64,000 nucleotides of DNA, from positions 62,001 through 126,000 of the forward strand of contig NZ_BNAU01000013.1 in NCBI RefSeq assembly GCF_014653945.1. The letters are read 5' to 3'. The position numbers were made by a program, and so were the translations under genes. This document shows, in pieces, positions 57,689 to 64,000 of this stretch. The notes under the pieces are model-generated. The model had not been told where the DNA came from. It saw nothing but the letters and a program-made list of their open reading frames with translations, and searched no databases. Within the stretch, counting starts at the first letter, position 1. Each line of letters begins with the position of its first letter. The stretch is from Amycolatopsis deserti (GTDB taxonomy: Bacteria; Actinomycetota; Actinomycetes; Mycobacteriales; Pseudonocardiaceae).

Positions 57689-58072
57689 GTCGGCGGATGA
57701 TTCCCGCCGTCCGGCCGCGCTCCGCGCCCGATCAACCCCGCGGCGGTGGCCGTTGAGGGCTCACCCCGAGCGGCCCTGCCGCTGAGGAAGCAGACATCCC
57801 GTCCGAGTGGCCAGCGGAAGTTTCCCGCCCGCCGGCCCACGTTCGGCGGATGCGCTCCGCGCGCCGCCGCCCGGTCAACCCAACGGCACCGGTTGGCGGC
57901 CCACCCGCGGCCGCTGAGGAAGCAGTCACCCCGCCGGGGGGTCGGCGGCAGGTTCCTTGCCCGCCGTCCCGCCCGTCCACGCGCCGCCGCCCGATCAACC
58001 CCGCGGCGGTGGCGGTCGAGGGCTCACCCAAAGCGGCTCTGCCGGCGGCGGAAGAATCCCGCCGTCCGTGGT
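57689..58072. repeat. three degenerate tandem copies of a ~130-bp unit
   Basis: In the gap 57651-58084 a block of about 130 bp recurs three times. Shared words include GCTGAGGAAGCAG (57781-57793, 57914-57926; diverged in copy three), CGCCCGATCAACCCCGCGGC (57726-57745 and 57988-58007, with a variant near 57869) and GAGGGCTCACCC (57756 and 58018). Each unit is bounded by TTCCCGCC-like words. Nothing there looks like a gene. Confidence 0.7.
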
Positions 58073-58084
58073 GTTGCCCGGGGT

Positions 58085-58762
58085 GTGACGAGTGATCCCG
58101 TGCTGACCACCTGGCGCGCCCGCGGGCCGGTGCGCGCCGTGGTGCTGGTCCTGCACGGCGGCGCCGAGAACGGCCTGAACGTGGTCCGCCCGTGGGGCCT
58201 GGCCTACCTGCGCATGGTGCCGCTGGCGCGGCAGATCCTCCGCGCCGGCGGCCCGCACGGCGTCGAGGTTCGGCTGCTGCGCAACCGGGTCCGCGGCTGG
58301 AACGACCCCGACCTGCACCCGGTGGCCGACGCGCGGTGGGCGCTGGAGCGGATCCGCGCCGAGCGGCCGGGCGTGCCGGTGTTCCTCGCCGGGCACTCGA
58401 TGGGCGGCCGCGTCGCGCTGCGGGTGGCCGACGATCCGCAGGTCCGGTCGGTGCTGGCGCTGGCCCCGTGGACGCCGATCGGCGAGCCGGTCGAACCGGT
58501 CACGGGCAAGACGGTCGTCATCGCCCACGGCACGCGTGACCGCATCACCCGTCCCGCCGAGTCCTTCGCCTACGCCGAGCGCGCCCAGGCGGTCGCCGAG
58601 CGGGTGGTGCGCATCGAGGTCATGTCCGAGGGGCACGCCATGCTGTACCGGCCCGGCGTGTGGAACCGGCTGGCGCGCGAGTTCGCCCTGGACGCGGCGG
58701 GTGTGGCGCCGCTCACGGCCTGGTCGGTGCGTCCCGACCAGCGGCTTCGCCTGCCCGGGTAG
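58085..58762 (+). CDS. alpha/beta hydrolase
   Basis: 225-aa serine hydrolase: oxyanion LHGGAENGLNVVRPW, nucleophile elbow GHSMGGR (Ser105) and the His region SEGHAMLYRPG, with IAHGTRDRIT supplying the acid. Compact size without a lid points to a small-ester or thioester hydrolase; the substrate is unknown. GTG at 58085 has only GGGG before it, so a leaderless or weak start is possible. Confidence 0.85.
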   Translation: MTSDPVLTTWRARGPVRAVVLVLHGGAENGLNVVRPWGLAYLRMVPLARQILRAGGPHGVEVRLLRNRVRGWNDPDLHPVADARWALERIRAERPGVPVFLAGHSMGGRVALRVADDPQVRSVLALAPWTPIGEPVEPVTGKTVVIAHGTRDRITRPAESFAYAERAQAVAERVVRIEVMSEGHAMLYRPGVWNRLAREFALDAAGVAPLTAWSVRPDQRLRLPG

Positions 58763-58861
58763 AGGTGAGCAACCCTTTCGGGGTGCTGGACGTCCTTGAT
58801 CGAGAGGTTTGCGGTTCACTAGGTGCGTCCTAGGGCCGGTCGATCGGGGAACGGTGATGGC

Positions 58862-60022
58862 GTGACGAACCAGGGCGGCTACCCACCGCGCGTGCCGCCG
58901 CGCGGCCCGCGACAGCACCAGCCCGCGCAGATGATGCCGCTGCCCGGCCGCGAAGGCGGCTACCGGCAGCCGCCGCCCCGCCGTCCCGGACCGCCGCCCA
59001 CCCGCGCGATGCCCTCCCGCGGCGACGTCCCGCCGCCCCCGCCGCCGGTCGCGCGCCGTCCGCGCCGCCGGTTCGGCCCCGGCAAGGTCCTGCTCACCCT
59101 GCTGTCGGTGTTCGTGCTGTTCCTCGCCGGCGTGTGGGTGTACCTGGAGTTCTCGATCAACCGGATCGCCGCGCTGGAGGACTACGAGGGCCGCCCCGCC
59201 GCCGGGGCGGGCACGAACTGGCTCATCGTCGGCTCGGACAGCCGTGAGGGGCTCACCGCCGAGGACGAGCAGCGCCTGGTCACCGGTGACGTGGCGGCCG
59301 CGGGCGGCGGGCAGCGCACCGACACGATGATGATCGCGCACCTGCCGGACAACGACACCAAGCCGACGCTGGTCAGCCTGCCGCGCGACTCGCAGGTCGC
59401 CATCCCCGGCCACGGCACCAGCAAGATCAACGCGGCGTTCTCGATCGGCGGCGCGCCGCTGCTGGTGAAGACCGTCGAGCAGGCCACCGGGCTGCGCATC
59501 GACCACTACGCCGAGATCGGGTTCGGCGGGTTCGCCACCATCGTCGACGCGATCGGCGGCGTGCCCATGTGCGTCGACAAGGAGATGCACGACACCGTCA
59601 CCGGCATCACGATCCCCGCCGGGTGCGGGGACCTCGACGGCGCGCAGGCGCTCGGGTTCGTCCGGATGCGCCACAGCGACGCGACGCCGCGGTCGGACCT
59701 GGACCGGGTGGAGAACCAGCGCAAGTTCATCGGCGCGCTGGTCAGCGAGATCTCCAGCCCTGGCACCCTGCTCAACCCGTTCGACGTGTTCCCGCTGCTG
59801 AGCGCCGCCCCGGACGCGCTGACCATCGACGAGGGCGACCACCTGCACAACCTGGTCGGCCTGGCCTGGGCGATGCGCGGGATCTCCTCGGACGGCGTGC
59901 TGTCCACGACGGTGCCGGTCACCTCCGCCTCGGCCGAACACTGGGACAAGACGAAGTCGAAGCAGCTGTTCGACGCGCTGCGCAACGACACGGTGGTGCC
60001 CGAAAGCGCCATCATGAACTAG
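58862..60022 (+). CDS. LytR-CpsA-Psr family cell-wall ligase
   Basis: 386-aa membrane protein: a Pro-rich cytoplasmic N-terminus (about 1-70), one helix (about 76-96) and an outside LCP domain with VGSDSREG (about 124-131), TDTMMIAHL, SLPRDSQVAI and GFGGFATIVDAIGGVPM. LCP enzymes transfer glycopolymers such as arabinogalactan or teichoic-acid-like chains from a lipid carrier to peptidoglycan. GTG at 58862 has GGGGA 11 nt upstream. Confidence 0.9.
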   Translation: MTNQGGYPPRVPPRGPRQHQPAQMMPLPGREGGYRQPPPRRPGPPPTRAMPSRGDVPPPPPPVARRPRRRFGPGKVLLTLLSVFVLFLAGVWVYLEFSINRIAALEDYEGRPAAGAGTNWLIVGSDSREGLTAEDEQRLVTGDVAAAGGGQRTDTMMIAHLPDNDTKPTLVSLPRDSQVAIPGHGTSKINAAFSIGGAPLLVKTVEQATGLRIDHYAEIGFGGFATIVDAIGGVPMCVDKEMHDTVTGITIPAGCGDLDGAQALGFVRMRHSDATPRSDLDRVENQRKFIGALVSEISSPGTLLNPFDVFPLLSAAPDALTIDEGDHLHNLVGLAWAMRGISSDGVLSTTVPVTSASAEHWDKTKSKQLFDALRNDTVVPESAIMN

Positions 60023-60034
60023 GAGCGCAGCCAG

Positions 60035-60295
60035 GGCGTGTCTGACAAGCCTTTGTCCAGGTGATGGCGTCGTGGATGGGGATGGCTGCGCGGTGGACGG
60101 TGGCGAGGTTGCGTAGCGGGTGGCGATGCCGCGGCACATCCCGCCACGCGATCCCGCACCGGTACCGGTAGATGATCCCGTCCACCATCGCCCGCGCATC
60201 CGAAAAGGCCTACCCGGTCGCGCCGGCGACAAGTCCTCGATCAACGCCCACTGCTCAACCGACAACAACTCAAACCGCGACACGGCCAGCACCAT
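60035..60295 (-). pseudogene. IS5-family transposase remnant
   Basis: On the minus strand from 60295 the frame reads SRFELLSVEQWALIEDL, the start of IS5-family transposases; a one-base shift then gives MVDGIIYRYRCGIAWRDVP, the next conserved block, before the match is lost. The downstream catalytic part is absent. The end GGCGTGTCTGACAAGCC near 60037-60053 may be a terminal repeat. I see no gene in the remainder of the gap (60296-60443). Confidence 0.7.
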
Positions 60296-60443
60296 CCCAG
60301 CTGGCCGATGCCGCGGTCCTGCCCCGACTAGACCCAGACCAGCGCGGTCGCGTTCTGAAGTCGGGCGCAGGCGTTCTTCGCGTCCCAGGAATCACCGCGC
60401 AGCACACCGGCTACTGGCACCGCAACCCAAGCGGGACCAGCAC

Positions 60444-61214
60444 CTAGGAGCGGCCGAGGTCGGCGAGCAGGCCGTCGAGGGCCTGGGTGAGCCCTGCCGC
60501 GTTGGCGGGCGTGAACCACGTCGTGCGGATGCGCTCGTTGTTCCCCTTCGGCGTCTCGTGGTCGGCCGCCAGCTGCTCCAGCGTGCGGGTCCGGTCGCCC
60601 AGGGCGCGGCCGACCTCCTGGAACAGGCTGCGCACGTAGCGGTCCGCGTCCGGTGCGGCGATGCCGTGACCGGCGGCCCACGAGGTGAGCGTGGCGAGGT
60701 ACCAGTAGTGGCTGGTCAGCGTCCCCGTCACCGCGGAGAGCACATCGAAGGCCCGCTCGTCGGCGACCGGGAGCACCCCGCCCAGCGGCTCGAAGAAGGC
60801 CTCCGCCACCGGATGGGCCGGGTAGGTCGCGGTGAGGGAGCGGCGTTCGCGGATGGCCGGCAGCGGGATGGCCCGGACGATCGGGGCCTCGGTGCCCAGC
60901 GTCGCGCGCAGGTCGTCGTTGGCGACGCCGGCCATCACGTTGATCACGATCTTGCCGCTCGCCACCGTCACGCCGTCAAGTGCCTCGTGCCGGTCCTGAC
61001 GGCGCACTGCGATGACGACGATGTCCGCGCGGTCGGCCACCGCCTGGTTGCCGGGACACACCTGGACGCCCGCGTAGCGCTCGGACAGCTCCGCGGCCGT
61101 GCGGGCTCCCCGCGGCGAGAGGAACACCTCCGGCGCCTCGCCGCCTCCGTGGTGCAGGCCGTCCACGATGGCCCGGCCGATCTCGCCGACCCCGATGATC
61201 CCGACGCTGTTCAC
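60444..61214 (-). CDS. pyrroline-5-carboxylate reductase-like NAD(P)-dependent dehydrogenase
   Basis: 256-aa two-domain protein: Rossmann VGIIGVGEIGRAIVDGL and AVADRADIVVIAVRRQD, then a helical C-terminus with TPKGNNERIRTTWF, where P5C reductases have a TPGG-type loop. It resembles ProC-family proteins of unknown substrate rather than ProC itself. GTG at 61214 overlaps the previous stop (GTGA), making it the last gene of the TetR-linked operon. Confidence 0.8.
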   Translation of the reverse strand: MNSVGIIGVGEIGRAIVDGLHHGGGEAPEVFLSPRGARTAAELSERYAGVQVCPGNQAVADRADIVVIAVRRQDRHEALDGVTVASGKIVINVMAGVANDDLRATLGTEAPIVRAIPLPAIRERRSLTATYPAHPVAEAFFEPLGGVLPVADERAFDVLSAVTGTLTSHYWYLATLTSWAAGHGIAAPDADRYVRSLFQEVGRALGDRTRTLEQLAADHETPKGNNERIRTTWFTPANAAGLTQALDGLLADLGRS

Positions 61215-61648
61215 CGCGTCTCCCTTCCGCGCTGCTGCCACAACAGTGCGACCGCCACGACGCCCGCCAGGCAGGGAGCCATCCCGGCCCAGCCCAGCTC
61301 GGGCGGCAGCCCGGTCTCGCCCGAGACGTCCCTGGTGAGCAGTCCAGCCAGCCCGGCGCCGGTGCCGAGCACCAGCAGCACGGTCGCGGCGGGGCGGGCC
61401 CACCGCTTGCCCGCCCGGACCGCCCAGGTCGTCCAGAGCCAGGCGCCGGCGCCGAGCGCACCCAGAACGGACAACAGGACGAGGTAGGCGGTGACGGCCG
61501 AGTCGATCTGCGCTTCGGTGTAGGCGGGATAGCCGGCCCGGACGTGACCGGCCAGGGCATCGCTGTCGAGGTACGGCAAGACCGTCGCGGCGACGGTGAG
61601 CCCCAGCCCCGTGTACATCGCGGCGAGCGCTGATCGTGTCTTCGTCAT
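61211..61648 (-). CDS. four-helix membrane protein
   Basis: 145-aa protein with four hydrophobic helices (LAAMYTGLGLTVAATVLPYL, AVTAYLVLLSVLGALGAGAW, ARPAATVLLVLGTGAGLAGL, GMAPCLAGVVAVALLW). No family recognised. ATG at 61648 shares its A with the hydrolase stop region (ATGA) and its stop overlaps the next start (GTGA). Confidence 0.78.
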   Translation of the reverse strand: MTKTRSALAAMYTGLGLTVAATVLPYLDSDALAGHVRAGYPAYTEAQIDSAVTAYLVLLSVLGALGAGAWLWTTWAVRAGKRWARPAATVLLVLGTGAGLAGLLTRDVSGETGLPPELGWAGMAPCLAGVVAVALLWQQRGRETR

Positions 61649-62610
61649 CAGAACGCCTCCCCGCCCGGGACGAGGGCGGCCCGGAGGAACTCGAGGATCT
61701 CCGCCTGCGCGGCCCGGGCCTGGGGTTCCACGCCGGGCAGGGTGAGGAACGCGTGCCCCGCTCCGTGGTACTCGGCCAACCGCGCCGGTGTCCCGGCCGC
61801 GCGCAGCCGCTCGGCGTAGCGGCGGCCGTGATCGGCCACCGGGTCGCGGGTGGGCACCACCACGAGCGCCGGGGCCAGCCCGCTCAGGTCGCCGGCGTGC
61901 AGCGGCGAGACCGCACGGTCGTCGGCTCCCGTTGGCACGCCGAGCCGCCGGACGAGCTCGAGCTGCGGCACCGAGAGCGTCGGGGTGTGGGCGTACTCGG
62001 TGACCGAGGGGTAGTCGAGCATCGTGGCGGTCGTGTCGGCGACCGGGTTGACCAGCACCTGCGCTTCCAGGCGCAGGCCGGCGTCCCTGGCCCGGATCGC
62101 CGTCAGGGCGCTGATCAGCGCGCCGCAGCTCTCGCCGAACACGGCCGCGCGCCCGGCGTCGACGCCCCACCGCGAGGCGTGCCGCACCACGTGTTCGAGC
62201 ACGTCCCAGCCGTCGTCGGCGGCCGCGGACAGCGGCGTGTCGAAGTCCAGGAGGCGGTGCTCGACCGAGACGACGACCGCGGGCAGCCGCACGGCGAGGT
62301 GGCTGTTGGTCCAGTCGCACTGCGTGGCCGTGCCCACGAAGCCGCTGCCGTGCACGTGGACCACGAGTGGCAGCCCGGCTCTGTGCCCGGCTCTGGCCCC
62401 GACCGGCCGGTACACCCGGACCGGCAGCTCGCGGCCGGGCAGCGGCACCTGCTGCCAGTCGATCGTGGCGCCGGGGTCCGGGTGCCCGAGCATCTCCCGC
62501 GCCCCTTCGGACGCGCGGAAACGGTTCTCCGCGTCACGGTAGGCACGCAGTTCCTCCGGCGTGATCGCCGCGAAGTCCGGTGCCGGGGGCCGCGTGACGG
62601 TTTCGCTCAT
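61648..62610 (-). CDS. HSL-type alpha/beta hydrolase (esterase)
   Basis: 320-aa carboxylesterase: oxyanion HGSGF (87-91, a variant of HGGG), nucleophile GESCG (Ser161), acid PTRDPVADH and His in GAGHAF. The hormone-sensitive-lipase family hydrolyses short-chain esters or lactones. ATG at 62610 has AAGGAGAA upstream. First gene of the operon divergent from the TetR gene; the palindrome at 62649-62665 lies in its promoter. Confidence 0.88.
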   Translation of the reverse strand: MSETVTRPPAPDFAAITPEELRAYRDAENRFRASEGAREMLGHPDPGATIDWQQVPLPGRELPVRVYRPVGARAGHRAGLPLVVHVHGSGFVGTATQCDWTNSHLAVRLPAVVVSVEHRLLDFDTPLSAAADDGWDVLEHVVRHASRWGVDAGRAAVFGESCGALISALTAIRARDAGLRLEAQVLVNPVADTTATMLDYPSVTEYAHTPTLSVPQLELVRRLGVPTGADDRAVSPLHAGDLSGLAPALVVVPTRDPVADHGRRYAERLRAAGTPARLAEYHGAGHAFLTLPGVEPQARAAQAEILEFLRAALVPGGEAF

Positions 62611-62648
62611 GCCTGCTTCTCCTTCTCCAGAGGCAACTGTCCCCATTA

Positions 62649-62665
62649 TGCACGCAGTGCGTGCA
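62649..62665. promoter_or_regulatory. TetR operator candidate
   Basis: TGCACGCAGTGCGTGCA is a 17-bp palindrome, perfect in both 8-bp arms, between the divergent hydrolase operon (starting 62610) and the tetR gene (starting 62711). Partial half-sites (TGCA at 62662 and AAGTGCA near 62671) suggest a second weaker site. It is placed to control both directions. Confidence 0.75.
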
Positions 62666-62710
62666 ACAGCAAGTGCACAGGTAGACTCGGGTCCGGACGA
62701 GAGGGGCGAG

Positions 62711-63364
62711 ATGACGGGCCGAAGGCGTTGGTCGACCGAGGAGATCCTGGACGTGGCGGCGGAGCTGCTGCGCACGAGCGACGCCGAGTCGTTCAGCGTG
62801 CGCAAGCTCGCCGCGGCGCTGGGGACCGATTCCTCCAGCCTCTACCGGCACTTCCGCAACAAGACCGAACTGCTGCGGGCGGTCGCCGACCGGATCCTGC
62901 TGGCCGCCGTGGAGGGTCACCGCCCGGAGGGTGACTGGAAGCAGCGCATCACCGCGCTGGCGCTGCGGCTGCGGGAGGCCTTCGGCCGGCACCCGCAGCT
63001 CGCCACGATCTGGGGGCGGTACGCCTCCAGCGGCACCGGTTCGCGGCTGGTCATGGAGGAGGTGCTGCAGGCGCTGCGGGCGTCGGGCCTGCCCGACGAG
63101 GAGATCCCGGCCCGCTACCACCGGGTCGTGGTCCTGCTCGCCGCGCTGATCTCCGCCGACGCCGGGATCGGCACCCTCACACCCGAGGAGTACGAACAGG
63201 GCGTGGAGCTGTTCCGCGTCGCGGTACTGGGCGCCGACCCCGACCGCTTCCCCGCCCTGGCGCACTTCGCCCGCGAGGTCCGGCCACTCGGCGCGGACCG
63301 CGGCGCCGCGTTCGAGGACATCCTCGCCGCGCACCTCGCCCACATCGAGGCCGGGATCGGCTGA
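62711..63364 (+). CDS. TetR-family transcriptional regulator
   Basis: 217-aa regulator: an N-terminal helix-turn-helix (EEILDVAAELLRTS, SVRKLAAALGTDSSSLYRHF) and a helical ligand domain with EEYEQGVELFRVAVLG. ATG at 62711 follows GAGAGGGGCGAG. It most likely represses the divergent hydrolase-membrane-dehydrogenase operon and itself through the palindrome; the inducer may be a substrate or product of the hydrolase. Confidence 0.9.
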   Translation: MTGRRRWSTEEILDVAAELLRTSDAESFSVRKLAAALGTDSSSLYRHFRNKTELLRAVADRILLAAVEGHRPEGDWKQRITALALRLREAFGRHPQLATIWGRYASSGTGSRLVMEEVLQALRASGLPDEEIPARYHRVVVLLAALISADAGIGTLTPEEYEQGVELFRVAVLGADPDRFPALAHFAREVRPLGADRGAAFEDILAAHLAHIEAGIG

Positions 63365-63420
63365 GGAGTCCCGGCGGAAAGTCCCGTGCGGGGCACGGCC
63401 GCGGCGTGGATGATCGAGGG

Positions 63421-64000
63421 ATGCAGATCCCTGCGGAGACCCTCTCGGACGGGGTGATCCTGCTGCGCCGGTGGTGGGCCGGCGACGCCGAGCTCCTGCA
63501 CCGCCTCGTGAACGAGTCCCTGGACCACCTCGCGCCGTGGATGCCGTGGGCGGTGGACGGCTACACCGAGCGCGACGCGCGGGACTTCCTGACGCTGACG
63601 CGGGAGAGCTGGCTCGCGGCCGAGACGTTCGACTACGCGATCGTCGGGCCGGACGGGGCGGTCGCCGGCAGCTGCGGGCTGATGGCGCGCATCGGCCGGG
63701 GCGGGCTGGAGATCGGCTACTGGCTGGCGAAGGCCTACACCGGCCGCGGATGGGCCACCCGCGCGGCGCGGCTGCTGACCACCGAGGCGTTCCGCGTCGG
63801 CGCCAACCGGGTGGAGATCGTCCACGACGTGGCCAACCACCGCAGTGGAGCCGTCCCCGCGCGGCTCGGCTTCACCCGGATCGACGAGCGCCCGACCCGG
63901 CTCCCCGGCGGCACGGCGGCCACCGGACGGGTCGCGGTGTGGCGGCTGACCGCGCCCGACGGGTCGCCACTCCCAGTTGCTTTCCCTGCGTCCGGACACC
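63421..64000 (+). CDS. GNAT-family N-acetyltransferase (partial at right edge)
   Basis: From the ATG at 63421, 193 codons are open and no stop is reached before the window ends. LLRRWWAGDAELLHRLVN opens the fold, EIGYWLAKAYTGRGWATRAARLL is the acetyl-CoA-binding motif A, and VEIVHDVANHRSGAVPARLGF the next strand-helix: RimJ/RimL-type. Substrate is not known; this class acetylates protein N-termini or small amines. Confidence 0.82.
   Translation, partial: MQIPAETLSDGVILLRRWWAGDAELLHRLVNESLDHLAPWMPWAVDGYTERDARDFLTLTRESWLAAETFDYAIVGPDGAVAGSCGLMARIGRGGLEIGYWLAKAYTGRGWATRAARLLTTEAFRVGANRVEIVHDVANHRSGAVPARLGFTRIDERPTRLPGGTAATGRVAVWRLTAPDGSPLPVAFPASGH

Noticed and set aside
60296-60443. Remaining transposase or coding sequence beyond the IS5 remnant
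   Set aside because: Frames in this stretch show no recognisable motif on either strand.

Overview
The window is very GC-rich DNA with GTG and TTG starts, dense ATGA/GTGA start-stop overlaps and long GC-rich ORFs in every frame, typical of an actinobacterium. Gene content (MptB mannosyltransferase, OpcA, SufR-type SUF operon, ctaA/ctaB, hopanoid genes) points to the Pseudonocardiales, most like Amycolatopsis. This assignment rests on gene content and order, not on a database search. Much of the order is the same as in Mycobacterium tuberculosis Rv1445c-Rv1466 (devB, opcA, zwf, tal, tkt, ctaB, then qor, ctaA, ABC transporter, mptB, sufRBDCSUT) and Rv1473-Rv1473A. The window therefore reads as a conserved chromosomal core with accessory blocks inserted.

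Layout. 1-563: start of a sensor histidine kinase running off the left edge, then a short IS30 fragment and a terminator. 1.0-9.2 kb (minus): a coupled operon for the pentose phosphate pathway with pgi included (tkt, tal, pgi, zwf, opcA, pgl). 9.4-17.5 kb: ctaB, a HelD/HelR-type RNA polymerase-recycling ATPase, an FKBP lipoprotein, a degenerate repeat patch, an SDR, two membrane proteins, and an HxlR regulator divergent from a DHFR/RibD-like reductase. 17.5-20.7 kb: a PAP2 / wax-ester-synthase-like acyltransferase fusion and a PucR-like regulator. 20.9-29.4 kb: a complete hopanoid operon (hpnC, hpnD, hpnE, polyprenyl synthase, shc, an HpnG-IspH fusion, hpnH). 29.4-33.4 kb: a sulfane-sulfur (persulfide) module: ArsR-rhodanese repressor with two operators, a coupled small ORF, a CstB-like MBL-rhodanese protein and an MFS transporter.

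33.4-47.4 kb returns to the conserved core: qor, a desaturase, ctaA, an ABC transporter and mptB on minus; then a 23-bp tandem repeat array; then sufRBDCSUT on plus with a SufR-type palindrome overlapping the sufR start. 47.4-53.6 kb: a lipoprotein, a frameshifted EAL-CBS-GGDEF gene, dgt, a long inverted repeat, and an ABC-F ATPase with a possible leader peptide, followed by a small HTH gene. 53.6-64 kb: a GT87-like mannosyltransferase, an ABC exporter, a SIS protein, a three-copy repeat, an alpha/beta hydrolase, an LCP cell-wall ligase, an IS5-type remnant, and a TetR-controlled operon (hydrolase, membrane protein, P5CR-like dehydrogenase). A GNAT acetyltransferase runs off the right edge.

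How the parts fit. The hopanoid operon carries its own prenyl synthase and its own IspH, so isoprenoid supply and hopanoid assembly are encoded together. IspH and HpnH are both 4Fe-4S enzymes that the nearby SUF system could serve. ctaA and ctaB supply heme A. Three long non-coding gaps (13.4, 40.3 and 57.7 kb) each hold a different degenerate tandem repeat. I see no rRNA, tRNA, CRISPR array, prophage or intact transposon.
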